Numbered from the stretch's first letter, positions 1 through 8,584 are shown. The stretch: 64,000 nucleotides of DNA from Paenalicyclobacillus ferrooxydans (GCF_001399675.1 NZ_LJCO01000058.1:1-64000); one strand, 5' to 3'. The notes: generated from the sequence alone by a model not told the origin. A program made the numbers and translations.

Positions 1-212
1 GGATCGTAAAAGCCTATAGCAAAAAATGGATGATGCTACCTGCTTATTCACCAGTTGTCTTGTTTCAGCGTTCATGCCGAAAATGATAAAAACTAAATAT
101 TCAGACCGCGTTAATGCAACGCTAGTGATCATTGGATAAGCAACCGCCTTTCCCGACTGCCTGATTTATTTTCTGTCTACTCGGCAGGTTCAGACAGCGT
201 TTTCAAATTCGT

Positions 213-241
213 TTGACACACATTATCTTACTGCATATAAT
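213..241 (+). promoter_or_regulatory. Consensus sigma-A promoter of the fru operon
   Basis: A perfect -35 box TTGACA (213-218) and a perfect -10 box TATAAT (236-241) are separated by exactly 17 bp. It points toward fruR-fruK-fruA and starts transcription about 185 bp upstream of fruR. Such a strong promoter implies tight repression, probably through the sites just downstream. Confidence 0.85.
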
Positions 242-307
242 GAGCTCATTCAATCACAAATGAGCGAAAATGAGCTTTATAGTTCATTTGATCGCTCTAA
301 AATGAGC
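240..307 (+). promoter_or_regulatory. Probable FruR operator cluster (ATGAGC repeats)
   Basis: ATGAGC occurs as direct copies at 260-265, 270-275 and 302-307, and as the palindrome ATGAGCTCAT at 240-249, which overlaps the -10 end and the start site. Repeated short sites near the promoter are usual for DeoR-family sugar regulators. FruR, encoded just downstream, is the obvious candidate ligand. The assignment is inference. The rest of 1-434 shows no convincing gene. Confidence 0.5.
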
Positions 308-434
308 AAAAGAAACGCACATCCAGTGTTCGGTCGTGTGGCTCTCCTGGCAGTTAGTAGTTCACTAACCTACCGGTTTGAATACTTGATGACTGCCGCC
401 AGAGCATCGGCAAGTTCTCGTGGGGGGAATGACA

Positions 435-1223
435 GTGTTTTCGGATGAACGCAAGGCCATGATTGTCGCGTACCTCTCTGAGCACAGGCGTCTGACTGTG
501 GCGGAAGTTGCAGCGCACCTCGACGTGTCTGAGACCACCATTCGCAGAGACTTGCACGAGCTCGAGCATCAGGGGCTGTTGCGAAGAACGCACGGTGGAG
601 CGGTTGGTCTCGAGGTGGCTGGTTTTGAGCCGAGTGTTCAAGAAAAGTCGCACCGTTTTGCTCCTGAGAAGTCAAGGATCGCGACAAGAGCCCAGCAGTT
701 CATTCGCCCTGGAGACACGGTATTGCTCGACTCCGGAACCACGACGCTTGAGATTGCCAAAGCGCTGCCGGACATCCCAATCACGGTGGTCACCAACAGT
801 CTGGCCATTAGTGCCGAAATGGCCCAACGTGAGAAGGTCAGTGTCGTCATGCTTGGCGGCGAGTTGAGGAAAACGACGGGGGCTTTTGTTGGTCCATTTG
901 CTGAGCGGATGCTCGGTCAGGTGAATGTCGATAAGCTGTTTCTGGGGATGAACGGGATCGACATTGACCGAGGACTCACTACGGTGAATGCCATCGAGGC
1001 TTCGACCAAAAAAGCCATGATAGCATCAGCCAGGGAAGTGTTCCTTGTCACGGACTTCAGCAAGTTTGACCAGGTTTACTTGGTGACCGTTGGCGATCTC
1101 GGTGTGATTGACACGTTGATCTGCGATTCGCCCTTGCCGCCAGAGTATCACGCTCTTTGTGTCGACAAGGGAATAGAAGTGGTTATTGCACAAGAACAAC
1201 CGGAGGGGGAGCAGAATGAATGA
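435..1223 (+). CDS. fruR: DeoR-family transcriptional repressor of the fructose operon
   Basis: A DeoR/GlpR-type regulator of about 262 residues. The N-terminal winged helix-turn-helix includes TVAEVAAHLDVSETTIRRDL near residues 20-40. A DeoR C-terminal effector domain follows, with LLDSGTTTLEIA, VTNSL and a GGxLR segment that would bind a sugar phosphate, presumably fructose 1-phosphate. I chose GTG 435 because a GGGGGA box lies six bases before it and the protein then starts MFSDERKAMI, like other family members. ATG 429 or GTG 420 are possible in-frame alternatives. It overlaps fruK by 8 bp and is first in the fruR-fruK-fruA operon, so it probably autoregulates. Confidence 0.9.
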   Translation: MFSDERKAMIVAYLSEHRRLTVAEVAAHLDVSETTIRRDLHELEHQGLLRRTHGGAVGLEVAGFEPSVQEKSHRFAPEKSRIATRAQQFIRPGDTVLLDSGTTTLEIAKALPDIPITVVTNSLAISAEMAQREKVSVVMLGGELRKTTGAFVGPFAERMLGQVNVDKLFLGMNGIDIDRGLTTVNAIEASTKKAMIASAREVFLVTDFSKFDQVYLVTVGDLGVIDTLICDSPLPPEYHALCVDKGIEVVIAQEQPEGEQNE

Positions 1224-2175
1224 ATCAGACACCACGACCCGTTTACCGGTCATCACAGTTACACTGACACCTGCCGTCGATGTTTCATTGACGGTGCCGA
1301 CCCTCGAGCCTGGAACCCTCCATCGTTTGCCAGGCGTTCGGCAGGACCCGGGAGGCAAGGGCATCAATGTTTCAAAGGCACTGAAATCTTTTGGTGTACC
1401 GACACTGGCAACGGGTTTCTTGGGAGGGGACAGAGGCCGGTGGATTGAGGACAGGCTCGACGAAGCTGGAATCGGCCATCAGTTTGTTCACACCCAAGAC
1501 GAAACAAGGATGAACGTGAAGGTGACCGAAGAGAATGGTCGCTTAACAGAGTTTAACTCCTTGAGCCCGGCGTGCAGCACAGAAGCGTGGCAGAGTCTTG
1601 TTGCTTGGCTGCTGGAGTCATTGCAGAAAGACCAGTGGATTACCTTTTGCGGGAGATTGCCTGACGGGGTTTCGGCGGACTGGTACGCAAGAGCGATTCA
1701 AGCAGCAAAAGATATTGGGGCGAAGATTGTCCTCGATGCCAGCGGTGAAGGCCTTGAGCATGGTGTACAGGCTGCGCCGCACGTAGTGAAGCCCAATCGA
1801 TTGGAACTGAGCCGCCTCCTCAATCGGGATTTAAACACAACGCGCGAAATTGTCGACGCATGTCAAAAATTGCTCCAAACAGGAATCCAAACGGTTGTCG
1901 TTTCGCTTGGCGAAGATGGCCTTATCGGCGCTGTCCAAGATGAAATCCTGGAAGTGAAGGTACCGAAGGTGACAGCAGTTTCATCTGTTGGTGCCGGAGA
2001 TACCCTGGTGGCTGGACTTCTTTATGGCATTTATCATGATTATTCCTTTTCGGAAACACTTCGGTTTGCCGCCGCATCAGGTACGGCTGCGGCAAGCACA
2101 CCAGGCACAGCACAACCAACGTTGGTGGACGTACAGTCATTGCTTTCACAAGTGACCGTGAAGCCTTATTTGTAG
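1216..2175 (+). CDS. fruK: 1-phosphofructokinase (PfkB family)
   Basis: Phosphorylates fructose 1-phosphate to fructose 1,6-bisphosphate with ATP, the second step after PTS uptake of fructose. About 319 residues, normal for the family. The PfkB N-terminal signature PGGKGINVSKAL and the C-terminal signature SVGAGDTLVAG, with the catalytic Asp of GAGD, are both present, and TLTPAVDVSL is typical of FruK/LacC proteins. Start ATG 1216 has GGAGGGGGA six bases upstream and overlaps the end of fruR. It is followed 35 bp later by fruA. Confidence 0.93.
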   Translation: MNESDTTTRLPVITVTLTPAVDVSLTVPTLEPGTLHRLPGVRQDPGGKGINVSKALKSFGVPTLATGFLGGDRGRWIEDRLDEAGIGHQFVHTQDETRMNVKVTEENGRLTEFNSLSPACSTEAWQSLVAWLLESLQKDQWITFCGRLPDGVSADWYARAIQAAKDIGAKIVLDASGEGLEHGVQAAPHVVKPNRLELSRLLNRDLNTTREIVDACQKLLQTGIQTVVVSLGEDGLIGAVQDEILEVKVPKVTAVSSVGAGDTLVAGLLYGIYHDYSFSETLRFAAASGTAAASTPGTAQPTLVDVQSLLSQVTVKPYL

Positions 2176-2210
2176 GTCGTAACTTACACTTTGAAGGGAG
2201 GCCGGATTGT

Positions 2211-3635
2211 ATGCCAAAGGTCGTTGCTATTACGGCATGCCCAACCGGTATTGCACATACCTTCATGGCTGAAGAAGGCCTGAAGAAAGCTGCAAAAGAA
2301 CTTGGATACGAAGTAAAGGTCGAAACACAAGGTGCTGCGGGAGCTGAAAATGTCCTTTCCGCGGCGGATATTGCAGATGCAGACGCAGTCATCATTGCGG
2401 CAGACAAAGCTGTGGAACTCGATCGTTTTAAGGGCAAGAAAATGCTGGAGACCTCCGTGTCGAGTGCCATTAAAGATGCGAAATCGTTGATTGAGGCTTC
2501 CATGCAGGCGGATGTATACGGAAGCCCAAGCGTAAAGGAAGACTACCTCGACCGGGTTCAGGAAATCAAAGCCGACCGGAAAGCTAAGTCAAAAACTCCT
2601 GCAGCTTACAAGCATTTGATGAATGGCGTCTCGAACATGCTTCCCCTTGTTATCGCTGGTGGTATTTTCATTGCCATCTCGTTTGCCATCAACATCGACG
2701 GCAAGACCCCGTTGTCTCAGGCCTTCCTGAACATTGGCGGCAATTCAGCGTTTAAGTTGTTTGTTCCGATTCTTGCTGCGTTCATTTCACAATCGATTGC
2801 GGATCGTCCTGGTTTTGCTCCAGGTTTAGTTGGCGGTTGGATAGGCACGCAAGGTTTCATGTACGGTGACCAAAACGCGAGTGCGGGTTACCTGGGCGGA
2901 ATTATTGCCGGTTTCCTCGCCGGTTATATCACGCTTGGACTGAAGAAAGCCATCCGCTTGCCGAGAACCCTCGAAGGCCTGAAGCCGATCCTCATTCTTC
3001 CCTTACTGTCAGTGGGTATTATCGGTTTCCTCATGATATACGTGCTAGGCAGGCCGATTGCTGCACTGATGCAGGCGATGACGAACGGACTGACCTCGAT
3101 GGGGGCGTCCGGTTCTATCGGTCTAGGCTTATTGCTTGGCGCCATGATTGCCTTCGACATGGGCGGACCAGTCAACAAGGTTGCGTATTTCTTCGCGGTA
3201 GGCTTGCTCGGTGCGAAAACAACCGAATCTCAGGTCATTATGGCAGCGGTCATGGGCGCGGGTATGGTACCGCCGCTCGGTCTTGCGCTCGCAACTTTCC
3301 TTCGCAAACGCAAGTTTTACCAGGAAGAACGCGATGCAGGCAAAGCTGCACTCGTCTTAGGACTTTGCTTCATCACTGAAGGCGCAATTCCGTTTGCATC
3401 GAACGATCCGTTCCGAGTCATTCCGTCCATTATGGTTGGCTCGGCAGTCACAGGTGCACTGACCATGCTCTTTAAAGTCACATCTCCGGCACCACATGGC
3501 GGCATCTTCGTGTTCTGGTTGATTGGCCACGTGTGGGCCTACGTGCTTGCCATCTTGATTGGCGCCATCATCACAGCAGTGATTGTGAGTATGTTGAAAA
3601 AGACAGTCGATGCAGAGCACATGGCTGAAGCCTAA
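2211..3635 (+). CDS. fruA: PTS fructose transporter subunit EIIBC
   Basis: Membrane permease that takes up fructose and phosphorylates it at C1. Residues 1-100 are a fructose-type EIIB domain with the phospho-accepting Cys10 in ITACPTGIAHTF. A short linker (about 100-125) leads to an EIIC domain with about nine hydrophobic segments. Many Bacillota FruA proteins carry an EIIA domain as well. Here there is none and no EIIA gene in the operon, so phosphate must come from an EIIA encoded elsewhere. A GGGAGG ribosome site precedes ATG 2211. Confidence 0.93.
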   Translation: MPKVVAITACPTGIAHTFMAEEGLKKAAKELGYEVKVETQGAAGAENVLSAADIADADAVIIAADKAVELDRFKGKKMLETSVSSAIKDAKSLIEASMQADVYGSPSVKEDYLDRVQEIKADRKAKSKTPAAYKHLMNGVSNMLPLVIAGGIFIAISFAINIDGKTPLSQAFLNIGGNSAFKLFVPILAAFISQSIADRPGFAPGLVGGWIGTQGFMYGDQNASAGYLGGIIAGFLAGYITLGLKKAIRLPRTLEGLKPILILPLLSVGIIGFLMIYVLGRPIAALMQAMTNGLTSMGASGSIGLGLLLGAMIAFDMGGPVNKVAYFFAVGLLGAKTTESQVIMAAVMGAGMVPPLGLALATFLRKRKFYQEERDAGKAALVLGLCFITEGAIPFASNDPFRVIPSIMVGSAVTGALTMLFKVTSPAPHGGIFVFWLIGHVWAYVLAILIGAIITAVIVSMLKKTVDAEHMAEA

Positions 3636-3717
3636 GCAGAAGGTAAGCCAAGGCTGTGCCGAGTCTGCAATGGTGCCCCACGGCAGAAACTCGAGCAAAC
3701 ATCTGTTAACTTAACAA

Positions 3718-3757
3718 CGCCCTGCCGCTCATCGTTTGGATGAGTTGCGGGGCGCTT
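3718..3757. terminator. Bidirectional terminator between fruA and hxlR
   Basis: An imperfect inverted repeat pairs about 3718-3733 with 3738-3754 around a GTTT loop. It lies between two convergent genes, with A/T-rich flanks on both sides, so it can serve both. Confidence 0.6.
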
Positions 3758-3759
3758 CA

Positions 3760-4080
3760 TTATTCAGGCAGCCATTCGTCTGCCCAGATTTGCACGGCCT
3801 CAACGACAGGGTGGAGGCCTCGTCCTTTTTCCGTGAGCTCGTATTCAATTCGCACCGGAGTCTCAGGATAGACTCTCCTGTTCACGACCCCTGCGTCTTC
3901 CAACTCTCGAAAGCGTTCGGACAACATCCGTTCACTCATATCGGGAATGATGGCAGCAATCTCAGAAAAGCGTCTGGGTCCTCCGCAAAGTGTGCGTAGA
4001 ATCAGACCTGTCCATCGTTTTCCGAGCAGGTCGAACGCCTGCTTGAACCTTGGACACATTTCATCGTAGTTGTGGTTCAC
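3760..4080 (-). CDS. HxlR-family transcriptional regulator
   Basis: Winged helix-turn-helix protein of about 106 residues with the HxlR hallmarks CPRFKQAFDLLGKRWTGLI, a GPRRFSEI helix, and MSERMLSERFRELE as recognition region. A Cys near the N-terminus (DEMCPRF) is typical of HxlR members that sense electrophiles or oxidants. I chose GTG 4080 because GGAGGTG precedes it; an ATG at 4095 would lie upstream of that box. It is divergent from trxA, so control of thioredoxin or of itself is plausible. The ligand is unknown. Confidence 0.85.
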   Translation of the reverse strand: MNHNYDEMCPRFKQAFDLLGKRWTGLILRTLCGGPRRFSEIAAIIPDMSERMLSERFRELEDAGVVNRRVYPETPVRIEYELTEKGRGLHPVVEAVQIWADEWLPE

Positions 4081-4155
4081 GTGTCTCACCTCCACCTTAT
4101 TTTATCACCTATACTTGACAAAAGTAAGTGCTTGGTTGTATTCTGCCTGTTGTCA

Positions 4156-4180
4156 GGTGTTACTTACGATTCGTAACACC
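4156..4180. promoter_or_regulatory. Perfect inverted repeat between hxlR and trxA, candidate operator
   Basis: GGTGTTAC (4156-4163) and GTAACACC (4173-4180) form a perfect 8-bp inverted repeat with a 9-bp spacer, in the 227-bp divergent region between hxlR and trxA. A dimeric winged-helix protein such as HxlR could bind it. No T-run follows, so it is unlikely to be a terminator. Confidence 0.45.
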
Positions 4181-4307
4181 ATTGAATAAAAGAAGTCGAG
4201 CTGTTTCGGAGACCATTTCCGCGACCTTTTTATTAGGCCGTTTGGGAGGCTGTCTGAAAGACGGGTCACCAGACGCTCATAAACAAGTCTTGAAAGGGGA
4301 ATTTTGA

Positions 4308-4628
4308 ATGGCGACGCAAAAGGTTACTGACGCTACATTTCAGGAGTTCATCCAGGGAGATAAGCCAGTGTTGGTCGATTTCTGGGCTACTTGGTGTGGA
4401 CCATGCAAAATGATGGCTCCCGTCCTTGAAGAGGTTTCGGATCAATACGAAGATAAGCTGACGGTGGGAAAACTGGACGTGGATGCAAATCCTGCCACTG
4501 CACAGCAATTCGGGATCATGAGCATTCCAACATTGGTTCTGTTCCAAAACGGCAAAGCATTGAAACAGATTGTAGGTTATCGTCCCAAAGCAGATTTGGT
4601 ATCCCAGTTGGCAGACGTGATTGCCTAA
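4308..4628 (+). CDS. trxA: Thioredoxin
   Basis: Cytoplasmic dithiol-disulfide oxidoreductase, 106 residues, the usual size. The active site WCGPC puts the redox cysteines at 30 and 33. The cis-proline motif SIPTLVLF and VDFWATWC are intact. The ribosome site GAAAGGGG lies before ATG 4308. It stands apart from the thioredoxin reductase gene, and its neighbours (HxlR regulator, oxidoreductases) suggest a redox-stress setting. Confidence 0.95.
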   Translation: MATQKVTDATFQEFIQGDKPVLVDFWATWCGPCKMMAPVLEEVSDQYEDKLTVGKLDVDANPATAQQFGIMSIPTLVLFQNGKALKQIVGYRPKADLVSQLADVIA

Positions 4629-4687
4629 GAAACGCTTGGTGATACAGCTCATGACAAGAGCATCATCCACACTGAGGGGGTTTTGCG

Positions 4688-4765
4688 GTGAGGAAGGTAT
4701 TGACCCAACAGTCCAGTAGGTATGAGACCAATGGGAAGTTCGCAGGGGCACTGCAGAGCCGATGA
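4688..4765 (+). CDS. Possible 25-residue leader peptide coupled to the DMT exporter
   Basis: A short open frame starts at GTG 4688 after GAGGGGG with good spacing. It ends with a TGA that overlaps the ATG of the next gene in an ATGA junction. The exporter itself has a weak ribosome site, so translation may be coupled. The peptide (MRKVLTQQSSRYETNG...) resembles nothing I recognise. It could be fortuitous. Confidence 0.35.
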   Translation: MRKVLTQQSSRYETNGKFAGALQSR

Positions 4766-5661
4766 AATACTACTTATTGTTGGTACTGACGAGCTTGCTG
4801 TGGGCTGGCAATTTCGTTACTGGGAAGTTTTTGGTGGGTCACACAACCGCCCTCACAATTACGGATTTTCGGTGGGCGATTGCCGTCGTCTTTCTGATTC
4901 CTGTATTGTGGCTGACCGACAGAAAGTTCCTGCCGCCACCACGAGCTTGGATTCCACTGATACTGATGGCACTGACGGGTGTGGTGTTGTTTAACTACTT
5001 TACTTACCTGGCGCTTCATTACACGACACCCGATACAGTCGGGCTGCTGTCAGCCCTGAATCCCATCGCAATCGCGATCGCATCGTTCATCTTCCTTCGG
5101 GAAAGACTCGGTGCACGGCAAATTTTGGGTATGCTGGTGTCCCTGTTTGGAGTTATCGTGGTCGTGACGAAAGGCCACGTAGCCGGACTGGTTCACTTTC
5201 AGGTCAACACCGGGGTCTGGTTGATGCTTGCTGCGGTTGGCTCGTGGGGACTCTACGCGGTGGCAGGCCGCAATGCTATGAAACACATGTCCGCATACGG
5301 AGCAACGCTTTGGGCAGGGATTATCGGTGTCGTTGTAATGCTCCCATTTGACTTGCCATCCCTGATGTTTTCACATTTGGATACGCCGTTTTGGGTCTCA
5401 CTGTTTTACACCGCGATTGGCGGTACGGTGATTGCCATGGTGCTTTGGAACACCGGCATTCAACGAGTGGGCGGCACGAAATCAGGGATGTTCTTAAATT
5501 TTAACCCTATTTTTACAGCAGTTCTCGCCTACCTCCTGATGGGGGAAACGGTGCAAACGGCACAAGTCATCGGTACATTGATTGTCATTGCAGGAGTCTC
5601 ATTGTTTGCTATCCAGCGCTCGAAAAAGCGTCAGGCGGAAGATCAGAGTGAGGCAGCGTAA
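4762..5661 (+). CDS. EamA/DMT-superfamily membrane transporter
   Basis: About 299 residues with ten hydrophobic helices arranged as two EamA repeats. The first contains LLWAGNFVTGKFLVG and the second begins near VNTGVWLMLAAVGSWGLYAV. Members export amino acids or other small metabolites; the substrate cannot be read from sequence. The C-terminus is a short charged cytoplasmic tail. It follows a putative 25-codon leader frame by a 4-base overlap and is closed by a strong terminator at 5707-5749. Confidence 0.88.
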   Translation: MKYYLLLVLTSLLWAGNFVTGKFLVGHTTALTITDFRWAIAVVFLIPVLWLTDRKFLPPPRAWIPLILMALTGVVLFNYFTYLALHYTTPDTVGLLSALNPIAIAIASFIFLRERLGARQILGMLVSLFGVIVVVTKGHVAGLVHFQVNTGVWLMLAAVGSWGLYAVAGRNAMKHMSAYGATLWAGIIGVVVMLPFDLPSLMFSHLDTPFWVSLFYTAIGGTVIAMVLWNTGIQRVGGTKSGMFLNFNPIFTAVLAYLLMGETVQTAQVIGTLIVIAGVSLFAIQRSKKRQAEDQSEAA

Positions 5662-5706
5662 GGTAGCGTAAGGGATGCGCGTGATACGGCTGCCGAGGCA
5701 TCAGGT

Positions 5707-5749
5707 GAACCGCTGACAATAAAGGAGCATTGTCAGCGGTTCATTTTTT
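5707..5749 (+). terminator. Strong rho-independent terminator after the DMT gene
   Basis: A perfect 14-bp stem (5707-5720 with 5729-5742) encloses an 8-base loop and is followed by ATTTTTT. Confidence 0.92.
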
Positions 5750-5782
5750 GGTGTATCCAGACTAGCAGGAGGGAAAATTTAC

Positions 5783-6499
5783 ATGTCTTTAGAAAATCAT
5801 CGTGTAGTTATTGTTGGCGGCACGTCCGGGATTGGCCTTGCTGTTGCGAAGGCGTTTCTCAACCGGGGAGCGGACGTGATTGTGGCGAGCCGCTCAGAAG
5901 AAAAGATCCAGGCGGCGAAAACTGAACTTGGAGAGCGTGCGTCAGGCCATGTTCTTGATTTTCGTAACGAGGAGAACGTGAAGGCGTTTTTCGAGACTGT
6001 TGGTGAGTTTGATGACTTGGTGGTCACCGCAGGCGACGGCGTGATGGGGCCATTTGAATCCCTGCCTGTCGATGAAGCGAAATCGGCATTCGACAGCAAA
6101 TTCTGGGGGCAATACGTAACGGTAAAGGCCGCGTTGCCGCATGTCAAAAAGAGCGGGTCGATTACTCTGACCTCAGGGGTATACGGACAGCGACCACCTC
6201 AAGGAGCTTCCGCGCTTGCAGCTATCAACTCTGCTGTTGAAGGGCTTGCACGGGGCCTGGCGGTGGATGCAGCGCCCATCCGCGTGAATGTTGTCTCTCC
6301 CGGTCTCGTCGATACGCCCATTTACAGTGGTATGGAACAAACCGCACGGGAAGGCATGTTTGATGCCGTCGCACAGTCTTTATTGTTGAAGCACGTGGCA
6401 AAACCTGAAGAGATCGCAGAGGCCTATGTGTATCTCGCAGAGAACACGTTCACCACCGGATCGACCATGCAAATTGAAGGCGGAGCACTGCTCTCCTGA
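5783..6499 (+). CDS. SDR-family oxidoreductase, atypical (no YxxxK)
   Basis: Rossmann-fold short-chain dehydrogenase-like protein, 238 residues. The nucleotide motif GGTSGIG is at about residues 12-18 and RSEEK suggests NADP(H) preference. A Ser candidate lies in LTSGVYG. The usual catalytic YxxxK is absent: the aligned stretch reads SALAAINSAVEG, with no Tyr or Lys. This is a recognised variant SDR pattern, so the protein may have a different mechanism or act as a binding protein. AGGAGGG precedes ATG 5783. It forms a likely operon with the next two redox genes. Confidence 0.85.
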   Translation: MSLENHRVVIVGGTSGIGLAVAKAFLNRGADVIVASRSEEKIQAAKTELGERASGHVLDFRNEENVKAFFETVGEFDDLVVTAGDGVMGPFESLPVDEAKSAFDSKFWGQYVTVKAALPHVKKSGSITLTSGVYGQRPPQGASALAAINSAVEGLARGLAVDAAPIRVNVVSPGLVDTPIYSGMEQTAREGMFDAVAQSLLLKHVAKPEEIAEAYVYLAENTFTTGSTMQIEGGALLS

Positions 6500-6541
6500 G
6501 ATCGTGGACAAACCAATGAAGTTGAGAAAGAGGGATATATC

Positions 6542-7201
6542 ATGAAGATTGCAGTCATTGGAACAGGCAACATCGGTGGCACGCTTACCCGTCGGTTTAC
6601 TGCGCTCGGTCACGAGGTTTCGATTGCCAATTCCCGCGGCCCGCAGACGCTCAAAGACCTTGCGGCTGAGACGGGCGCGCACGCGGCAGACATTCGCGAA
6701 GTGGTCCGCGGGGCTGAAGTCATTGTGGTCACGATTCCTGAGAAGAACATCCCGAGCTTGCCGGATGACCTGTTTGCCGATGTACCGGACGATGCGGTGG
6801 TTATCGATACCGGAAACTATTATCCCAAACAGCGCGATGGCCGAATTGCCGAAATCGAAGATGGACTGCCGGAGAGCCGCTGGGTTGAACAGCAACTCGG
6901 TCGACCGGTGATCAAGGTGTTTAACAACATCTACGCTAAGCACCTGCTCGAGCGAGGCGTTCCGGCAGGAACTCCAGGGCGGATCGCGCTCCCTGTCGCT
7001 GGCGATGACTTGGCTGCGAAACAAAAGGTCATGGGCTTGGTCGATGAACTTGGTTTTGATCCGGTAGATGCAGGGAGTCTCGATGAGTCCTGGCGGCAGC
7101 AACCCGGAACACCGTGCTACGGAGCTGATTCTGACGCGGACGGACTGCGACAGGCGCTGAGCCAAGCGAGCCCTGTGCGCACAGAGGATTGGCGGGCATA
7201 A
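6542..7201 (+). CDS. NAD(P)-binding protein, NADPH:F420 oxidoreductase-like
   Basis: About 219 residues. The N-terminus MKIAVIGTGNIGGTL is a GxGxxG Rossmann motif and the ANSRGP segment after the second strand suggests NADPH binding, as in the NpdG/F420-dependent reductase-like family. NNIYAKHL and the C-terminal LDESWRQQPGTPCYG are typical of the bacterial homologues annotated with coenzyme F420. Most Bacillota lack F420, so the real partner may be a flavin enzyme such as the luciferase-like gene next door. RBS-like GAGAAAGAGGG lies upstream. Confidence 0.8.
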   Translation: MKIAVIGTGNIGGTLTRRFTALGHEVSIANSRGPQTLKDLAAETGAHAADIREVVRGAEVIVVTIPEKNIPSLPDDLFADVPDDAVVIDTGNYYPKQRDGRIAEIEDGLPESRWVEQQLGRPVIKVFNNIYAKHLLERGVPAGTPGRIALPVAGDDLAAKQKVMGLVDELGFDPVDAGSLDESWRQQPGTPCYGADSDADGLRQALSQASPVRTEDWRA

Positions 7202-7231
7202 AGAGGACGAAACCCTTAGGAGGCAGCTCTG

Positions 7232-8290
7232 TTGGAAATCGGTTTGACGACATTTGCAGAAACAACGCCAGACGTAAAAACGGGTGAGGTGAAATCTCAC
7301 GCTGAACGCCTGCGGGAGGTGGTCGAAGAGATTGTGCTTGCCGACGAAGTCGGGCTTGATGTGTATGGTGTCGGTGAGCACCATCGCAAGGACTACGCAT
7401 CGTCAGCACCAACCTTGGTCCTCGCGGCAGCCGCTTCAAGGACGAAGCGCATTCGACTCACCAGTGCTGTGACGGTTTTGTCCTCTGCCGATCCGGTGCG
7501 GGTGTTTCAAGAGTTCTCAACACTTGATGGGATTTCAAATGGACGGGCGGAAATCATGGCGGGACGAGGTTCGTTTATTGAATCATTCCCATTGTTCGGA
7601 TATGACCTAAACGACTACGATGAACTGTTTGAAGAGAAACTGGCGTTGCTGCTGAAATTGTGCGAATCGGAGAAAGTGAATTGGCCAGGAGGGCATCGCC
7701 CGGCCATTCACAACCTCGGTGTTTATCCTCGCCCTGTGCAGGATCCGCTTCCAGTATGGATCGGCAGCGGCGGGAACTCGGAGTCTGTGGTTCGAGCAGG
7801 GCTTCTTGGATTACCGCTGGTGCTAGCCATCATCGGTGGCAGCCCGCGGCAGTTTGCACCCTTGGTGCAACTCTATAGGAAGGCCTTATCCCATGCAGGA
7901 CACGATGCAGCAAAGTTTCCTGTGGCATCCCATTCTCATGGGTTCATTGCCCAGACAACAGACATCGCAGTTGAAAAGTTCTTTCTCCCCACGCAGCAGG
8001 CCATGAACGTGCTGGGTCGGGAGCGCGGATGGGGGCATTATGACAAAGCCGCCTTTGATGCAGCACGCAGCTTCGAAGGCGCACTGTACGTTGGCGATCC
8101 GACAACCGTAGCAGAGAAGATTATTCACCTCCGGAAAACCGTCGGTATCACTCGGTTCATGTTGCACGTGCCTGTTGGATCGATGCCCCACGACGATGTC
8201 ATGAAGGCGATTGAACTCTTAGGTACCGAGGTCGCTCCAAAGGTTCGCGAAGAGGTTGCAGCATGGGAAGCCGTCAATCAAACATACTGA
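7232..8290 (+). CDS. LLM-class flavin-dependent oxidoreductase
   Basis: Luciferase-like (bacterial bioluminescence fold) flavin oxidoreductase of 352 residues. Family features include MEIGLTTFAE, GVGEHHRKDYASSAP, the active-site-proximal ISNGRAEIMAGRGSF, and PVWIGSGGNSESV near the FMN phosphate region. The reaction is likely an FMN-dependent monooxygenation or reduction; the substrate is unknown. Start TTG 7232 has AGGAGGC upstream. It sits directly behind the SDR and F420-reductase-like genes and upstream of an HxlR regulator, an arrangement common for electrophile or quinone detoxification. Confidence 0.88.
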   Translation: MEIGLTTFAETTPDVKTGEVKSHAERLREVVEEIVLADEVGLDVYGVGEHHRKDYASSAPTLVLAAAASRTKRIRLTSAVTVLSSADPVRVFQEFSTLDGISNGRAEIMAGRGSFIESFPLFGYDLNDYDELFEEKLALLLKLCESEKVNWPGGHRPAIHNLGVYPRPVQDPLPVWIGSGGNSESVVRAGLLGLPLVLAIIGGSPRQFAPLVQLYRKALSHAGHDAAKFPVASHSHGFIAQTTDIAVEKFFLPTQQAMNVLGRERGWGHYDKAAFDAARSFEGALYVGDPTTVAEKIIHLRKTVGITRFMLHVPVGSMPHDDVMKAIELLGTEVAPKVREEVAAWEAVNQTY

Positions 8291-8486
8291 CTCTAGTGAT
8301 TCATAACCACCACTGCAGTGACTGCGACAGCGACTAGGACTTTAGCCATATGTTACTGTCAGGACACCCTCTAAGGACGGGGGACTAATGATTCGGGTTG
8401 CAACAGGCTGTAGCCATTATGGCGCAGTCTGATGATCCCATTTACACATTCGAGAGTTCTCACTAGAATTTATTTAGGTATTAAAC

Positions 8487-8492
8487 TATAAT
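8487..8492 (+). promoter_or_regulatory. Putative -10 box in the gap before the second hxlR
   Basis: The 294-bp gap 8291-8584 contains a perfect TATAAT at 8487-8492 preceded by A/T-rich sequence. The -35 is poor. I see no gene in the gap. Confidence 0.4.
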
Positions 8493-8584
8493 GTGGGATT
8501 CGAATAGCCTGCCTATGTACTTCGACAGACTTTGTGTGACGTCCGCAACCCCCGTCTCAGAGCGACTTCTTGGAGTGATGGTGA

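Noticed and set aside
420..434. Upstream GTG/ATG starts of fruR
   Set aside because: The GGGGGA box lies after them and fits GTG 435; the other starts have no ribosome site.
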